From: Bradyrhizobium sp. G127
GTDB lineage: Bacteria > Pseudomonadota > Alphaproteobacteria > Rhizobiales > Xanthobacteraceae
Direction of reading: 5' to 3'
Assembly (NCBI RefSeq): GCF_021502575.1
Contig: NZ_JAKFGN010000001.1
Span: forward strand, 930,001 to 994,000
DNA length: 64,000 nucleotides
Position 1 is the stretch's first letter; every line of letters starts with the position of its first letter. Shown piece after piece: positions 25,491 through 33,118 of the stretch. The translations under genes and the position numbers were made by a program. The notes beneath the pieces were generated by a model. It was not told where the DNA came from and searched no databases. It saw only the letters and a program-made list of their open reading frames with translations.

Positions 25491-26366
25491 TTACTGCATT
25501 GCTGCGCTCCGATCCAGATGCGTCGGTGGGGCTGATGTTTGGGGCGCCGGTGGTCGATAATTCAGGGAAGAGTGCGGTCTGATCGCGTTGTAGTGCTTGC
25601 GCCATTGCTCGAGGACGACGGTAGCCTCCTTCAGACTGAAGAATATTTCGCCGTTCAGGCATTCATCGCGCAGTTTCCCGTTGAAGGACTCGCAGTAGCC
25701 ATTCTCCCATGGGCTGCCGGGCGCTATGTAGAGCGTCTTCGATCCCAGCTTTGCAAACCAGCTGCGCACAATCTTTGCCGTCATCTCCGCGCCGTTGTCA
25801 GAACGCACGTGTTCCGGCACACCGCGCTCGATCATCACGTCGGCCATGGTCTCGATAACGCCAAAGCCAAAGCTGTTGATGCGACGGGCCACCCTGATCG
25901 CCAGGCATTCCCGCGTGAACTCGTCGATCAAAGTCATCAACCGGAGTTTGCGCCCATCGTGGGTTTGCGCTTCCACAAAATCGTAGCTCCAAACATGATT
26001 GCGATGCTGCGGTCGCAACCGGATGCAGGATCCGTCGTTGAGCCACAGCCGGCCGCGCGGTCGCTGCTTCCTGGGTACCTTCAGCCCCTCACGGCGCCAG
26101 ATTCGCTGAACTCGATCACAACCCACTTGCCAGCCTGCGTCGACCAGCAGAGATGTGATCCGGCGATAGCCATATCGTCCGTATTGCGATGCTAGAGAGA
26201 CAATCGCTCTCGTCAGCGCATCTTCATCGGCCCGAACGATGCTGGTGTATCGCTGTGTCCCGCGAGGCTGGCTGACGATCCGGCAGGCATGGCGTTCGGA
26301 GATACCATACTTCCCTCGAATGCCCTCTACCGCCTGCCGGCGCCGCTCAGGGCTTATAAGTTTCCC
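25491..26366 (-). CDS. IS3-family transposase OrfB (expressed by -1 frameshift)
   Basis: Open from the slippery site through [15 protein letters not shown] and [13 protein letters not shown] to the stop at 25491, ~290 codons. The rve integrase triad is intact: [10 protein letters not shown] (Asp), RSDNGAEM (Asp) and [18 protein letters not shown] (Glu), followed by [11 protein letters not shown]. No independent start with a ribosome-binding site is evident, consistent with production as an OrfAB fusion. The element looks potentially active. Confidence 0.82.
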   Translation of the reverse strand, partial: GKLISPERRRQAVEGIRGKYGISERHACRIVSQPRGTQRYTSIVRADEDALTRAIVSLASQYGRYGYRRITSLLVDAGWQVGCDRVQRIWRREGLKVPRKQRPRGRLWLNDGSCIRLRPQHRNHVWSYDFVEAQTHDGRKLRLMTLIDEFTRECLAIRVARRINSFGFGVIETMADVMIERGVPEHVRSDNGAEMTAKIVRSWFAKLGSKTLYIAPGSPWENGYCESFNGKLRDECLNGEIFFSLKEATVVLEQWRKHYNAIRPHSSLNYRPPAPQTSAPPTHLDRSAAMQ

Positions 26367-26632
26367 GAGGCAACGTCCTTGAGCACCTGCTTCTCAAGCG
26401 ACAGATCGGCGACGAGACGCTTGAGGCGGACATTCTCCCGCTCCAGGTCCTTCATCCGCTTCGCCTGATCGAGCTCAAGGCCACCGTATTCCTTTCGCCA
26501 GCGATAATAACTCTGTTGCGAAATCCCGGCTTCCCGGTACGTCACTGGCGCACCCTTACCCTGCGACATCAACACTTCGATCTGACGGAGCAACACCACG
26601 ATCTGCTCCGCGCTGAACCTCTTCTTCGGCAT
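26354..26632 (-). CDS. IS3-family transposase OrfA
   Basis: A 92-residue DNA-binding protein: [19 protein letters not shown], helix-turn-helix around [16 protein letters not shown], and a leucine zipper ([20 protein letters not shown]). Near its end the heptamer G-GGA-AAC (26366-26360) occurs in the X-XXY-YYZ phase, two codons before the TAA stop. A -1 slip there enters the orfB frame and gives the OrfAB transposase. Confidence 0.85.
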   Translation of the reverse strand: MPKKRFSAEQIVVLLRQIEVLMSQGKGAPVTYREAGISQQSYYRWRKEYGGLELDQAKRMKDLERENVRLKRLVADLSLEKQVLKDVASGNL

Positions 26633-26696
26633 ACCAAAGCTCCTTTCCAAGCTGACTTTCTCACAAAGCTTGGTCCAAGAAACCCAGGTCAGGTCA

Positions 26697-26969
26697 CTGC
26701 AGAATCTTGGTGTGACCCATCTCATTCTTCGCGGTATCACGACCGATGTCTGCGTGCACACGATCATGCGGCAGGCTAACGATCTCGGATATTGGTGCCT
26801 GTTGCTCAAGGACAGCGTCGGCGCGACCGATGTGGGCAACCACGATGCGGCAATCAAAATGGTAAAGATGCAGGGTGGCGTTTTCGGCTGGGTCTCGGAT
26901 ACCTTTCGTTTGCGTGAGGGGTTGAAAAGGGGCGAATCTGATTACGCAGTAGAGGCGCTTCAGCATTAA
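26697..26969 (+). pseudogene. Cysteine hydrolase (isochorismatase family), 3' fragment
   Basis: From the insertion-sequence boundary the frame reads LQNLGVTHLILRGITTDVCVHTIMRQANDLGYWCLLLKD and then GNHDAAIKMVKMQGGVFGWVSDT. This is the C-terminal third of an isochorismatase-fold amidohydrolase, including the nucleophile Cys in TTDVCVHTT-like sequence; relatives include ureidoacrylate and biuret hydrolases. The N-terminal catalytic Asp and Lys are gone, removed by the IS3 event. Confidence 0.75.
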
Positions 26970-27085
26970 AGCACTTGCGATCGGCTCGAGGCAGCTCGGT
27001 CTGGAAACCTCAGGCAGGTTCAGAATGCTCGAAAAAATTGCGCTCAACATGGAACAGTTGGTGGTCAGGATCATAGCAGTATCGG

Positions 27086-27106
27086 CATGCCAGGCGCTGG
27101 CATGCA
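27086..27106. promoter_or_regulatory. Perfect 9-bp inverted repeat upstream of the metal ATPase
   Basis: GCATGCCAG-GCG-CTGGCATGC, arms of nine bases around a 3-base centre, ends 37 bases before the ATPase start. No regulator gene is adjacent. It could be an operator for a metal-sensing repressor or activator; a terminator is unlikely because no T-run follows. Confidence 0.5.
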
Positions 27107-27143
27107 TATTTGAGAATGTGCATGATCATAAGAATGCTCGACA

Positions 27144-29009
27144 TTGACCGTCTTCGATAGAGTTGAATCTGCAGTGCGCCGCGTCGGCTATCGGCGCTAC
27201 GGCTCCCGTCTGCTGGTTTTCGTCGCGCTGCTTGGCCTGGCGGTGGGCGGCTGGTTCTGGTGGCATGGCGATGCTGATCGGTCCCATCTCACTTGGGCGC
27301 TTGGGACGATTCCCGTTCTGCTCGCATTGTTCGTGCAGATTATCGGATCGCTGCGCCGGGGCGATATTGGGCTCGACGTCGTTGCGGCGCTTTCCATGTC
27401 GGCGGCGCTTGTTTTCGGGGAAACTCTTGCCGGCAATGTCGTAGCGTTGATGTATGCTGGCGGCCAATTGCTGGAGAGTTTTGCCGAAGGACAGGCACGG
27501 CGCGAAATGACAGCGCTTCTCGGTCGCGTCGCGTTCACTGCGATGCGCTATCGCGATCATGCCCTTGAAGAAGTTCCGATCGTGACGATCCGGCAAGGAG
27601 ACCGCCTGCTCATTCGGCAGGGCGAGGTTCTACCGGTGGATGGTCACATCGTCGACGGCGTAGCTGTGCTTGACCTCTCGGCCTTAACCGGAGAATCAAT
27701 ACCCAAAAGTCTCACGCGCGGTGGCGAGGTGCTGAGCGGGTCCACCCTTGTCGGCGCGCCCTTCGATCTAATCGCGAGCAGGCCAGCCTCCGAAAGCACC
27801 TATGCGCGAATTGTCCGCCTCGTCGAGGCGGCTCAGGCGAGCAAATCGCCGATGGCGCGCTTGGCCGACCGCTATGCCATTGGCTTTCTGGTGCTGACCG
27901 TATCCATCGCCGCCATCGCCTGGGCCGTTAGCAACGATCCGATCCGCGCTTTGGCCGTGCTGGTGGTGGCGACGCCTTGCCCTTTGATCCTCGCCGTTCC
28001 CGTGGCGATTATCTCCGGCATGTCGCGAGCCGCGAAATCCGGGGCGTTGGTCAAAGACGGCGCAGCGCTGGAAGCGCTGGCCCGCGTGCAGACGGCTATT
28101 CTTGATAAAACCGGGACGCTCACTGAGGGACGCCCCGCGATCACGGAAATCAGGACGCGCTATGGCTTTTCCGATAACGACGTGCTCGGGCTGGCCGCAA
28201 GTTTAGATCAGGCATCGGCGCACGTCGTGGCGACGACGCTCATCCAGGCGGCCACTGAGGCGGGGCTGACGCTCTTGCCGCCCTCCGATATCACGGAAGT
28301 TCCCGGCAAGGGGATCGAGGGTACGGTCGGCGGTCGACGTGTTGCGATCGGCGGCGATACCTATGTGCGCAACCGCAGCAGTGGCGACGGCCAAATGGTT
28401 GGCGGACTCGACCCGCCCCCTGGCGTGATGTCGGTTGCGGTTGCGGTGGATGGCGTGGTCGCGGGCGTCATCCTGCTTCAGGACCAATTGCGGGAGGATG
28501 CGCGCTCCACGCTCGATGCGCTGAGGGCGGCCGGAATCGAACGGATCGTGCTGGCTTCCGGCGATATGGATCACATTGCGCAGGCGGTGGGCCAATCCCT
28601 CGGCGTCGACGAAATCCAGGGAGATTTGACGCCCGAAGGTAAAGTCGCTGCCGTTCGACGTGAAGCAGCAACGCGCCAAGTGATGATGGTGGGTGACGGC
28701 GTCAACGATGCGCCGGCTCTGGCCGCAGCCGATGTCGGGGTGGCGATGGGCGCGCGAGGCGCGGCTGCTTCTTCGGAGGCCGCGGGCGTGGTTCTGCTTG
28801 TCGATCAGCTGCTGCCGCTCGCCAGAGCGCTCGATATTGCGCGGCGGACTCGTGGCATTGCGCTGCAAAGCGTATTCGTCGGGCTGGGCCTATCCGTCTC
28901 CGGCATGGTGGTCGCGGCATTCGGCTATCTACCGCCCGTGCAGGGTGCGCTTATGCAGGAAGCGATCGACGTTGTTGTCATCCTCAATGCGCTGCGGGCG
29001 CTGCGATAG
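27144..29009 (+). CDS. Heavy-metal-transporting P1B-type ATPase
   Basis: A 621-residue inner-membrane pump. It has the TGES actuator motif (~residue 180), the CPx motif TPCPL in the ion-binding helix (~278), the phosphorylated Asp in DKTGTLTEG (~319) and GDGVNDAPALAAADVGVAMG (~517). There is no N-terminal HMA metal-binding domain, and the protein is shorter than CopA (~730-800). Metal specificity cannot be settled; Zn/Cd/Co or Cu are possible. TTG 27144 is the only start compatible with the upstream in-frame stop. It is followed by stress-protein genes. A perfect dyad precedes it. Confidence 0.85.
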   Translation: MTVFDRVESAVRRVGYRRYGSRLLVFVALLGLAVGGWFWWHGDADRSHLTWALGTIPVLLALFVQIIGSLRRGDIGLDVVAALSMSAALVFGETLAGNVVALMYAGGQLLESFAEGQARREMTALLGRVAFTAMRYRDHALEEVPIVTIRQGDRLLIRQGEVLPVDGHIVDGVAVLDLSALTGESIPKSLTRGGEVLSGSTLVGAPFDLIASRPASESTYARIVRLVEAAQASKSPMARLADRYAIGFLVLTVSIAAIAWAVSNDPIRALAVLVVATPCPLILAVPVAIISGMSRAAKSGALVKDGAALEALARVQTAILDKTGTLTEGRPAITEIRTRYGFSDNDVLGLAASLDQASAHVVATTLIQAATEAGLTLLPPSDITEVPGKGIEGTVGGRRVAIGGDTYVRNRSSGDGQMVGGLDPPPGVMSVAVAVDGVVAGVILLQDQLREDARSTLDALRAAGIERIVLASGDMDHIAQAVGQSLGVDEIQGDLTPEGKVAAVRREAATRQVMMVGDGVNDAPALAAADVGVAMGARGAAASSEAAGVVLLVDQLLPLARALDIARRTRGIALQSVFVGLGLSVSGMVVAAFGYLPPVQGALMQEAIDVVVILNALRALR

Positions 29010-29048
29010 CACGGCCGTTCAGTGAATCGGCCGAGCCTTCGCGCATGC

Positions 29049-29162
29049 TTTTCGATCGAGGTCGAGGATCACGTGACGCCGGACGCGGCCAGCCAGCCGC
29101 TGCACGCCGTGACCGATTGGGGCCGCTATACGGAAGCTCTTTCCTACGATGATCAAACGTAA
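29049..29162 (+). pseudogene. Scrap of a nitrate/sulfonate-type ABC ATPase (AAA-associated C-terminal domain)
   Basis: The last 37 codons before a TAA read IEVEDHVTPDAASQPLHAVT then DWGRYTEALSYDDQT, matching the end of the AAA-associated domain found at the C-terminus of some nitrate/taurine-family ABC ATP-binding proteins. Nothing upstream continues the protein. A decayed tail only. Confidence 0.5.
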
Positions 29163-29311
29163 AATGTTGAGCCTGGATAACGTCTGACTTATTTCGTCTG
29201 CTAGCTTATCATTGCTTCAATTATCGTTCGGGCAGTCAACAGCATTTTCGTCGGTGCATCGGCAGTTCCGAGAACGGTCCCGATGACCACATAAAGCTGT
29301 GATGGAGGAGT

Positions 29312-29347
29312 ATGATGATTATGATTTCGGGAGTGCCTCAAAGATGA
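29312..29347 (+). other. Possible leader peptide coupled to the stress-protein gene
   Basis: An 11-codon frame (MMIMISGVPQR) has an excellent GGAGGAG four to seven bases upstream, and its TGA overlaps the next ATG as ATGA (29344-29347). The universal stress protein start itself has no good ribosome-binding site, so translation may be coupled through this leader. Confidence 0.4.
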
Positions 29348-30222
29348 AGATGATTCTGGCCGCTCTCGATCTGGAGATTCGAAGCGATGCGGTGCTGGCC
29401 CGAGCGGTCCAGTTGGCTGTGACACATGCTGCCCAGCTCGTGCTGCTCCATGTCATCGAAAGGGAGACGTTGTCCTATGTTGCCGGCGTATCGGGTCGCA
29501 GCGAAACCGATCTGCAGGATGAACTTAAACAGCAAATGCTCACGAGGCTTGAGGCTTTATTGAGCGAAACCGGGCGCACTCGGCGTAGCGTCTGCCGCGT
29601 TGAATTTGGATCGCCACACGAAGTCATTACTCGAGTGGCGCGTGAGATTTCCGCAGGTCTGATCGTAATCGGGCCGGGCAAAACACAATCGTTGAAGGAG
29701 AAGATTCTAGGCTCGACAGCTGACCGGGTGATCAGGACGGCGCCCACGCCGGTTCTTGTGGTCAGGCGCCAGCCAGTAAAGCCTTATATACAAGTAGCTG
29801 TCGCGGTTGATTTCTCGCCTCAATCGGCAGCTGCCGCTAGGGAAGCGCATAAACTGGCTCCGGATGGTAAAATCACGCTGATTCATGTTGACGATATTCC
29901 GCTAACCGTCGAGCAGGTCATGTTACGCGCTGGGACATCACAGGCGGCGATGGAAGAATACCGCTCGGCCAGAATCACCAAGGCTAGTCACGATCTTGCC
30001 GGATTCGCGCTTGAAGTGGCGGGCCCTAGCAAAACACAGAAGCGCAATCTGCAAGGCGTTCCTGGCGTCGTCCTCGGCCGTCTCTCACGCAGCAGCCGCG
30101 TCGATCTGCTGGCCCTCGGACCGCATGGCCGCAACGTGATTCTCCCGACCCTTCTTGGCAGCGTCACGCAACGGGTACTCAAGGAAGCAGCCTGCGACGT
30201 TCTGGTCGCCGGCCCCCGCTAA
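29344..30222 (+). CDS. Universal stress protein, tandem UspA domains
   Basis: A 292-residue cytoplasmic protein with two UspA-type domains. The first opens KMILAALDLE and closes with VIGPGKTQSLKEKILGSTADRVIRTAPTPVLVVRR (the G-2X-G-9X-G(S/T) ATP-binding pattern); the second opens YIQVAVAVDFS and ends LLALGPHGRNVILPTLLGSVTQRVLKEAACDVLVAGPR. ATG 29344 gives the usual start; GTG 29299 would add a short acidic leader. Such proteins accumulate in starvation, low oxygen or nitrosative stress. It lies in a block with a metal ATPase and an NnrR-like regulator. Confidence 0.85.
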   Translation: MKMILAALDLEIRSDAVLARAVQLAVTHAAQLVLLHVIERETLSYVAGVSGRSETDLQDELKQQMLTRLEALLSETGRTRRSVCRVEFGSPHEVITRVAREISAGLIVIGPGKTQSLKEKILGSTADRVIRTAPTPVLVVRRQPVKPYIQVAVAVDFSPQSAAAAREAHKLAPDGKITLIHVDDIPLTVEQVMLRAGTSQAAMEEYRSARITKASHDLAGFALEVAGPSKTQKRNLQGVPGVVLGRLSRSSRVDLLALGPHGRNVILPTLLGSVTQRVLKEAACDVLVAGPR

Positions 30223-30327
30223 CGCCCCTTGTACGCAAAGATAAAATATAACCTGATGTGGTCGTCATCGGCGGCGCGGGCATGGCCTCCTGCCGTAGTC
30301 CCTGCTCTGTAGCGTCGCGCAGGAATT

Positions 30328-30385
30328 TCGTCGGAAGCCAGCCGGTGATGTTCTGATTGTGGTTGATTCTCCGGACACAGCCAGG
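30328..30385 (+). pseudogene. UspA C-terminal scrap
   Basis: The bases before the second stress-protein gene read KPAGDVLIVVDSPDTAR, resembling the end of the upstream stress protein (KEAACDVLVAGPR). Only these ~19 codons are left, suggesting a deleted third tandem copy. Confidence 0.35.
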
Positions 30386-30412
30386 CGTTGCCAAAAAGGA
30401 GAGAGCTTCAAG

Positions 30413-31255
30413 ATGTCGTTTAAGAAGATTCTTGTTCCGTTAGCCGATGTTGATAGTGACGCAGAAGCAATTGATGCTGCGCTCCACCTCGGTCGCGAGT
30501 TCGGAGCTCAGATCGTGGCGCTTTACGCCAAGATGGCAAACGGCAATCCATCGACCAATCGGACCAAACTTGCGGGCTCTGTCGAACGCGAGAATGGGTT
30601 CACAGATGAAACGGAGGTGGAGCGCGCCCGCACGCTGTTTCGGAATTGCTGCGCATCCCATCGCATCAACTGGCCCGGTGACATAGCGACTGAGGGGCTG
30701 TCGGCAAAGTTTCTAGAATTGCAAGGGATCGAAGCCGACTTAATTGCTCAGCATGGTCGCGTCTCCGATCTAACCGTATTCACGCATCCAAATTCACACG
30801 AATTCGACTGGCCAAACATTTCTATCCAGACCGCGCTGCGGGAGACATCTCGGCCTGTTCTGCTCGTACCAAGAACGATTACGCGAGTTGGCCAACGAAG
30901 TATAATTGCCTGGAATGGGTCATTAGAGAGTGCCCGCGCCATCGCATTTGCGATCCCTATTCTTCTGCGAAGCGCAGACACTCTCGTAGTCACAGTCGGC
31001 AACTACGACGTCCAACCCTCTGGAGAAGATGTCGTTGACTATTTAAAATGTCACGGAATCTTCGCGAAGAGCATGGTTGTTCCCATTGAACAAGAATCGG
31101 AGAGCTTAACGTTGCTTGCCGCCGCTTCGAATTTCGATGCGGATCTGACCATTCTCGGCGCATATACCCGCCATCGTAGCGGGCATCCTGTATTTGGCTC
31201 CATGACGATCGAAATGATCGAACAAAAGCAGATCGCAGTATTTATGTCTCACTAG
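30413..31255 (+). CDS. Universal stress protein, tandem UspA domains (second)
   Basis: A 280-residue protein. The N-terminal half begins FKKILVPLADVDSDAEAIDAAL and ends SRPVLLVPRT; the C-terminal half begins RSIIAWNGSLESARAIAFAIP and ends DLTILGAYTRHRSGHPVFGSMTIEMIEQKQIAVFMSH. The first half lacks the glycine-rich ATP-binding pattern while the second has a version of it. ATG 30413 follows AGGAGAG (30398-30404). Related to the DUF-like UspA proteins often near low-oxygen regulons. Confidence 0.82.
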   Translation: MSFKKILVPLADVDSDAEAIDAALHLGREFGAQIVALYAKMANGNPSTNRTKLAGSVERENGFTDETEVERARTLFRNCCASHRINWPGDIATEGLSAKFLELQGIEADLIAQHGRVSDLTVFTHPNSHEFDWPNISIQTALRETSRPVLLVPRTITRVGQRSIIAWNGSLESARAIAFAIPILLRSADTLVVTVGNYDVQPSGEDVVDYLKCHGIFAKSMVVPIEQESESLTLLAAASNFDADLTILGAYTRHRSGHPVFGSMTIEMIEQKQIAVFMSH

Positions 31256-31334
31256 AAATCGCTGCACTTGCCGTGGGCCTTCACCGTCAGGCTTGAATGC
31301 GTCATTGGAACGCTCTGACGGTCGTCGCTCGCGT

Positions 31335-31720
31335 CTAATGCGACAAGAACACTGGAATTTTGAGATTCGCACCGAAGATATCTATCGTCGCGCTACCGAA
31401 CATGAGCGTTCGTTCAAATCCGTGAGCGTGTCCTCCCATTACAAGTAAATTCGCGTCTGCGCGTCTCGCATGTGTTAGGAGACTCATGCCGACGGTGAGA
31501 TTCTCCCGATTGATAGTCTTGAATTTGGCATCAATGTTTCAGCGTGAGAGATAATGGCGGAGCCCGCTTTCCGAATCGGCTACCGAAAAGGTCTTGTCAT
31601 CGATCACAGACACGATGTCTTCGGGAAAGTCGACTGGCGGATTGATGATGGGGGCTCGCGACCAACGGCACCATGTTTCTTCCGACGGTACGTCGGTCAA
31701 CCATGGGCCTCCAGATACTG
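31335..31720 (-). pseudogene. Universal stress protein remnant, opposite strand
   Basis: Minus-strand translation gives DFPEDIVSVIDDKTFSV, then SESGLRHYLSR, an in-frame TGA, NIDAKFKTINRENLTVGMSLL and finally ANLLVMGGHAHGFERTLMFGSATIDIF up to a TAG at 31335. The tail GGHAH-FERTLMFGS matches the UspA ATP-binding motif. The internal stop and missing N-terminal part mark it as dead. It converges with the intact stress protein at 30413. Confidence 0.65.
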
Positions 31721-31723
31721 AAA

Positions 31724-32446
31724 TCAGGGACCGGGCGTGCCGGGCCGGTCGTCTTTGTTACCTTCGGCAAGGCTGTGGAGCCGCTGCGAGTCGCGCAGGA
31801 CGATTCGCTGCCGCCCGCCTTCGACCAGCCCCTGGCCTTCCCAAGCGCTGAGGATCCGGCTGACCGTGTGCAGCGTGGTGCCGGTCATCTCGGCGACGTC
31901 CTGACGGCTGATCGGGAAATCGATCTCGACCCCGGCCTCAACCTTGCGGCCGGCTTGTTTCGCAAGACGGAGGAGCGTGTGCGCGATCCGCTGTTCGACC
32001 TGTTCGTTCGAGATTTCGATCACGCGGGTCTGGGTATCCTGTAGGCGGCTACCGACGGTTTGCAGCGCGCTGCTGGAAAGGCTCGGGAATTTGGCGATCA
32101 GGCGCTGCCAAGACGATGATGGCCAAGCGAGGGCGATGCTATCGACCGCGGCCACTGCCGTCGCAGGGTAGTGTGACAGGTTCATGGCCTGTGCGACGCC
32201 GAACAGTTCGCCTGCGGACACGTAGCGAACAACGGTCTGCTGGCCTTGCGGCGTCGTCTTCTCGACGCGGAGATGGCCGTGGAGCAGCACGAAGAAGCGG
32301 TCGGCTTCCGCGCCCTGCTCGAACACGGCGGTACCCCTCGGGTAGCGGACCGAGCGAGCCTCGCGCAGCAACTCCTCCTGTTCGCCGGGATTCAGGCCGG
32401 AGAACATTGAGAGACTGGCGACCAAAGAACGGTCGACTGAGGCCAT
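31724..32446 (-). CDS. Crp/Fnr-family transcriptional regulator, NnrR/DNR-like
   Basis: A 240-residue regulator: cyclic-nucleotide-binding fold (~residues 15-130, with GTAVFEQGAEADRFFVLLHGHLRV), dimerisation helix, and a winged helix with ISRQDVAEMTGTTLHTVSRILSAWEGQGLV (~180-210), whose E-T-SR recognition pattern fits FNR/DNR-type boxes. It lacks the N-terminal cysteine cluster of oxygen-sensing FNR, which places it with the haem-based NO sensors NnrR/DNR or similar. ATG 32446 has AAGGAAAGG just upstream. A perfect TTGCG-N4-CGCAA box lies 94 bases before the start, consistent with self-control or with control of the adjacent pseudoazurin gene. Confidence 0.82.
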   Translation of the reverse strand: MASVDRSLVASLSMFSGLNPGEQEELLREARSVRYPRGTAVFEQGAEADRFFVLLHGHLRVEKTTPQGQQTVVRYVSAGELFGVAQAMNLSHYPATAVAAVDSIALAWPSSSWQRLIAKFPSLSSSALQTVGSRLQDTQTRVIEISNEQVEQRIAHTLLRLAKQAGRKVEAGVEIDFPISRQDVAEMTGTTLHTVSRILSAWEGQGLVEGGRQRIVLRDSQRLHSLAEGNKDDRPGTPGP

Positions 32447-32539
32447 GGCACCTTTCCTTGCAATGCGCCGGACACTAACCGCCACCGCTGCAGGCCACAA
32501 CACCGGGCCGAGCCTTGGGCACGGGAACCCGCCGGCTGG

Positions 32540-32553
32540 TTGCGCTGGCGCAA
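32540..32553. promoter_or_regulatory. NnrR/FNR-type binding box
   Basis: TTGCG-CTGG-CGCAA is a perfect palindrome of the form TTGCG-N4-CGCAA described for NnrR-type regulators of denitrification genes in alphaproteobacteria. It lies between the divergently placed Crp/Fnr gene and the pseudoazurin remnant, where it could serve either. Confidence 0.65.
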
Positions 32554-32627
32554 AGTCCGGGATCGACGGGTTGGATATCGAAGAAGGCGGAGCCCGGCAG
32601 TCGCCGGTCCGCAAAGGCGAGGACGAA

Positions 32628-32823
32628 ATGACAGTAAGGTTGAAAGGCGGCACTGGTCGCTGCGATCGTGGTGCTGGCGGGAGCCGCGCATGCTGCGGAA
32701 ATCGAAGTGAAGATGCTCAACAAGGGATCTGACGGGGTGGCGATGGTATTCGAGCCGTCCTTTGTGAAGATTGTGCCGGGCGATACCGTGAAGTTCGTGT
32801 CCACTCACGAGGACAACGCATGA
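32628..32823 (+). pseudogene. Pseudoazurin remnant
   Basis: Plus-strand sequence from about 32648 reads [16 protein letters not shown], a signal peptide, then [20 protein letters not shown] and [20 protein letters not shown] before TGA. This is the first half of pseudoazurin, the blue-copper electron donor to nitrite and nitrous-oxide reductases. The start codon is out of frame, and the Cys-His-Met copper ligands of the C-terminal part are missing, so it is non-functional. Confidence 0.75.
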
Positions 32824-33094
32824 GCGGACCGGAAAGCCGCGAAGCGCAGTTTGGGGATGCTCCCCGAAGCGGCGGCGCTGCTTGCCACACTATGGGATGG
32901 GGATAGTTGCCATGGGTTTCGAGCTTGTCGAAAAGCGTGGCGAATACCTGCTTGGCCTTGCCCGTTTGAGGCACGGCCTTCGCCTGATCGACGTTGGTCG
33001 GCGAACCGACCACGATCACGCTTCTGGTTTGCGTCGGGACAAAGAAACCGGATCGCTCCTGACTATTTTGAGGGAGACAATTGGAGGTCTCGTA
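32824..33094. other. Region between the pseudoazurin remnant and the membrane protein
   Basis: Open frames exist on both strands but none resembles a known protein convincingly. A minus-strand stretch reading AVPQTGKAKQVFATLFDKLE looks protein-like but is unassigned. GGAGG (33083-33087) serves the small leader frame at 33095. Confidence 0.35.
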
Positions 33095-33118
33095 ATGGCG
33101 ACTATGGCTCCATCATGA
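33095..33118 (+). other. Possible seven-codon leader of the membrane protein gene
   Basis: GGAGG at 33083-33087 fits ATG 33095; the frame MATMAPS ends with TGA overlapping ATG 33115 as ATGA. The main start has no good ribosome-binding site, so coupling is plausible. The same arrangement occurs at 29312-29347. Confidence 0.35.

Larger units (their letters stand above)
25455..26696 (-). mobile_element. Complete IS3-family insertion sequence, 1242 bp
   Basis: The ends are TGACCTGACGGATATTTTGG (at 25455) and, inverted, TGACCTGACCTGGGTTTCTTGG (at 26696); the first nine bases are identical. The element holds overlapping orfA and orfB on the minus strand, both open. No target-site duplication is present: CTGGT lies on the left and CTGCA on the right, and the flanks belong to two unrelated broken genes. 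The element therefore either caused an adjacent deletion or recombined with another copy. Confidence 0.85.

Noticed and set aside
27126-28868. Minus-strand open frames opposite the P-type ATPase
   Set aside because: The plus strand carries all ATPase motifs in one uninterrupted frame, so these are shadows.
32717-33019. Minus-strand frame with protein-like AVPQTGKAKQVFATLFDKLE
   Set aside because: It overlaps the pseudoazurin remnant at its 3' end and I could not match it to any family, so I did not call it a gene.
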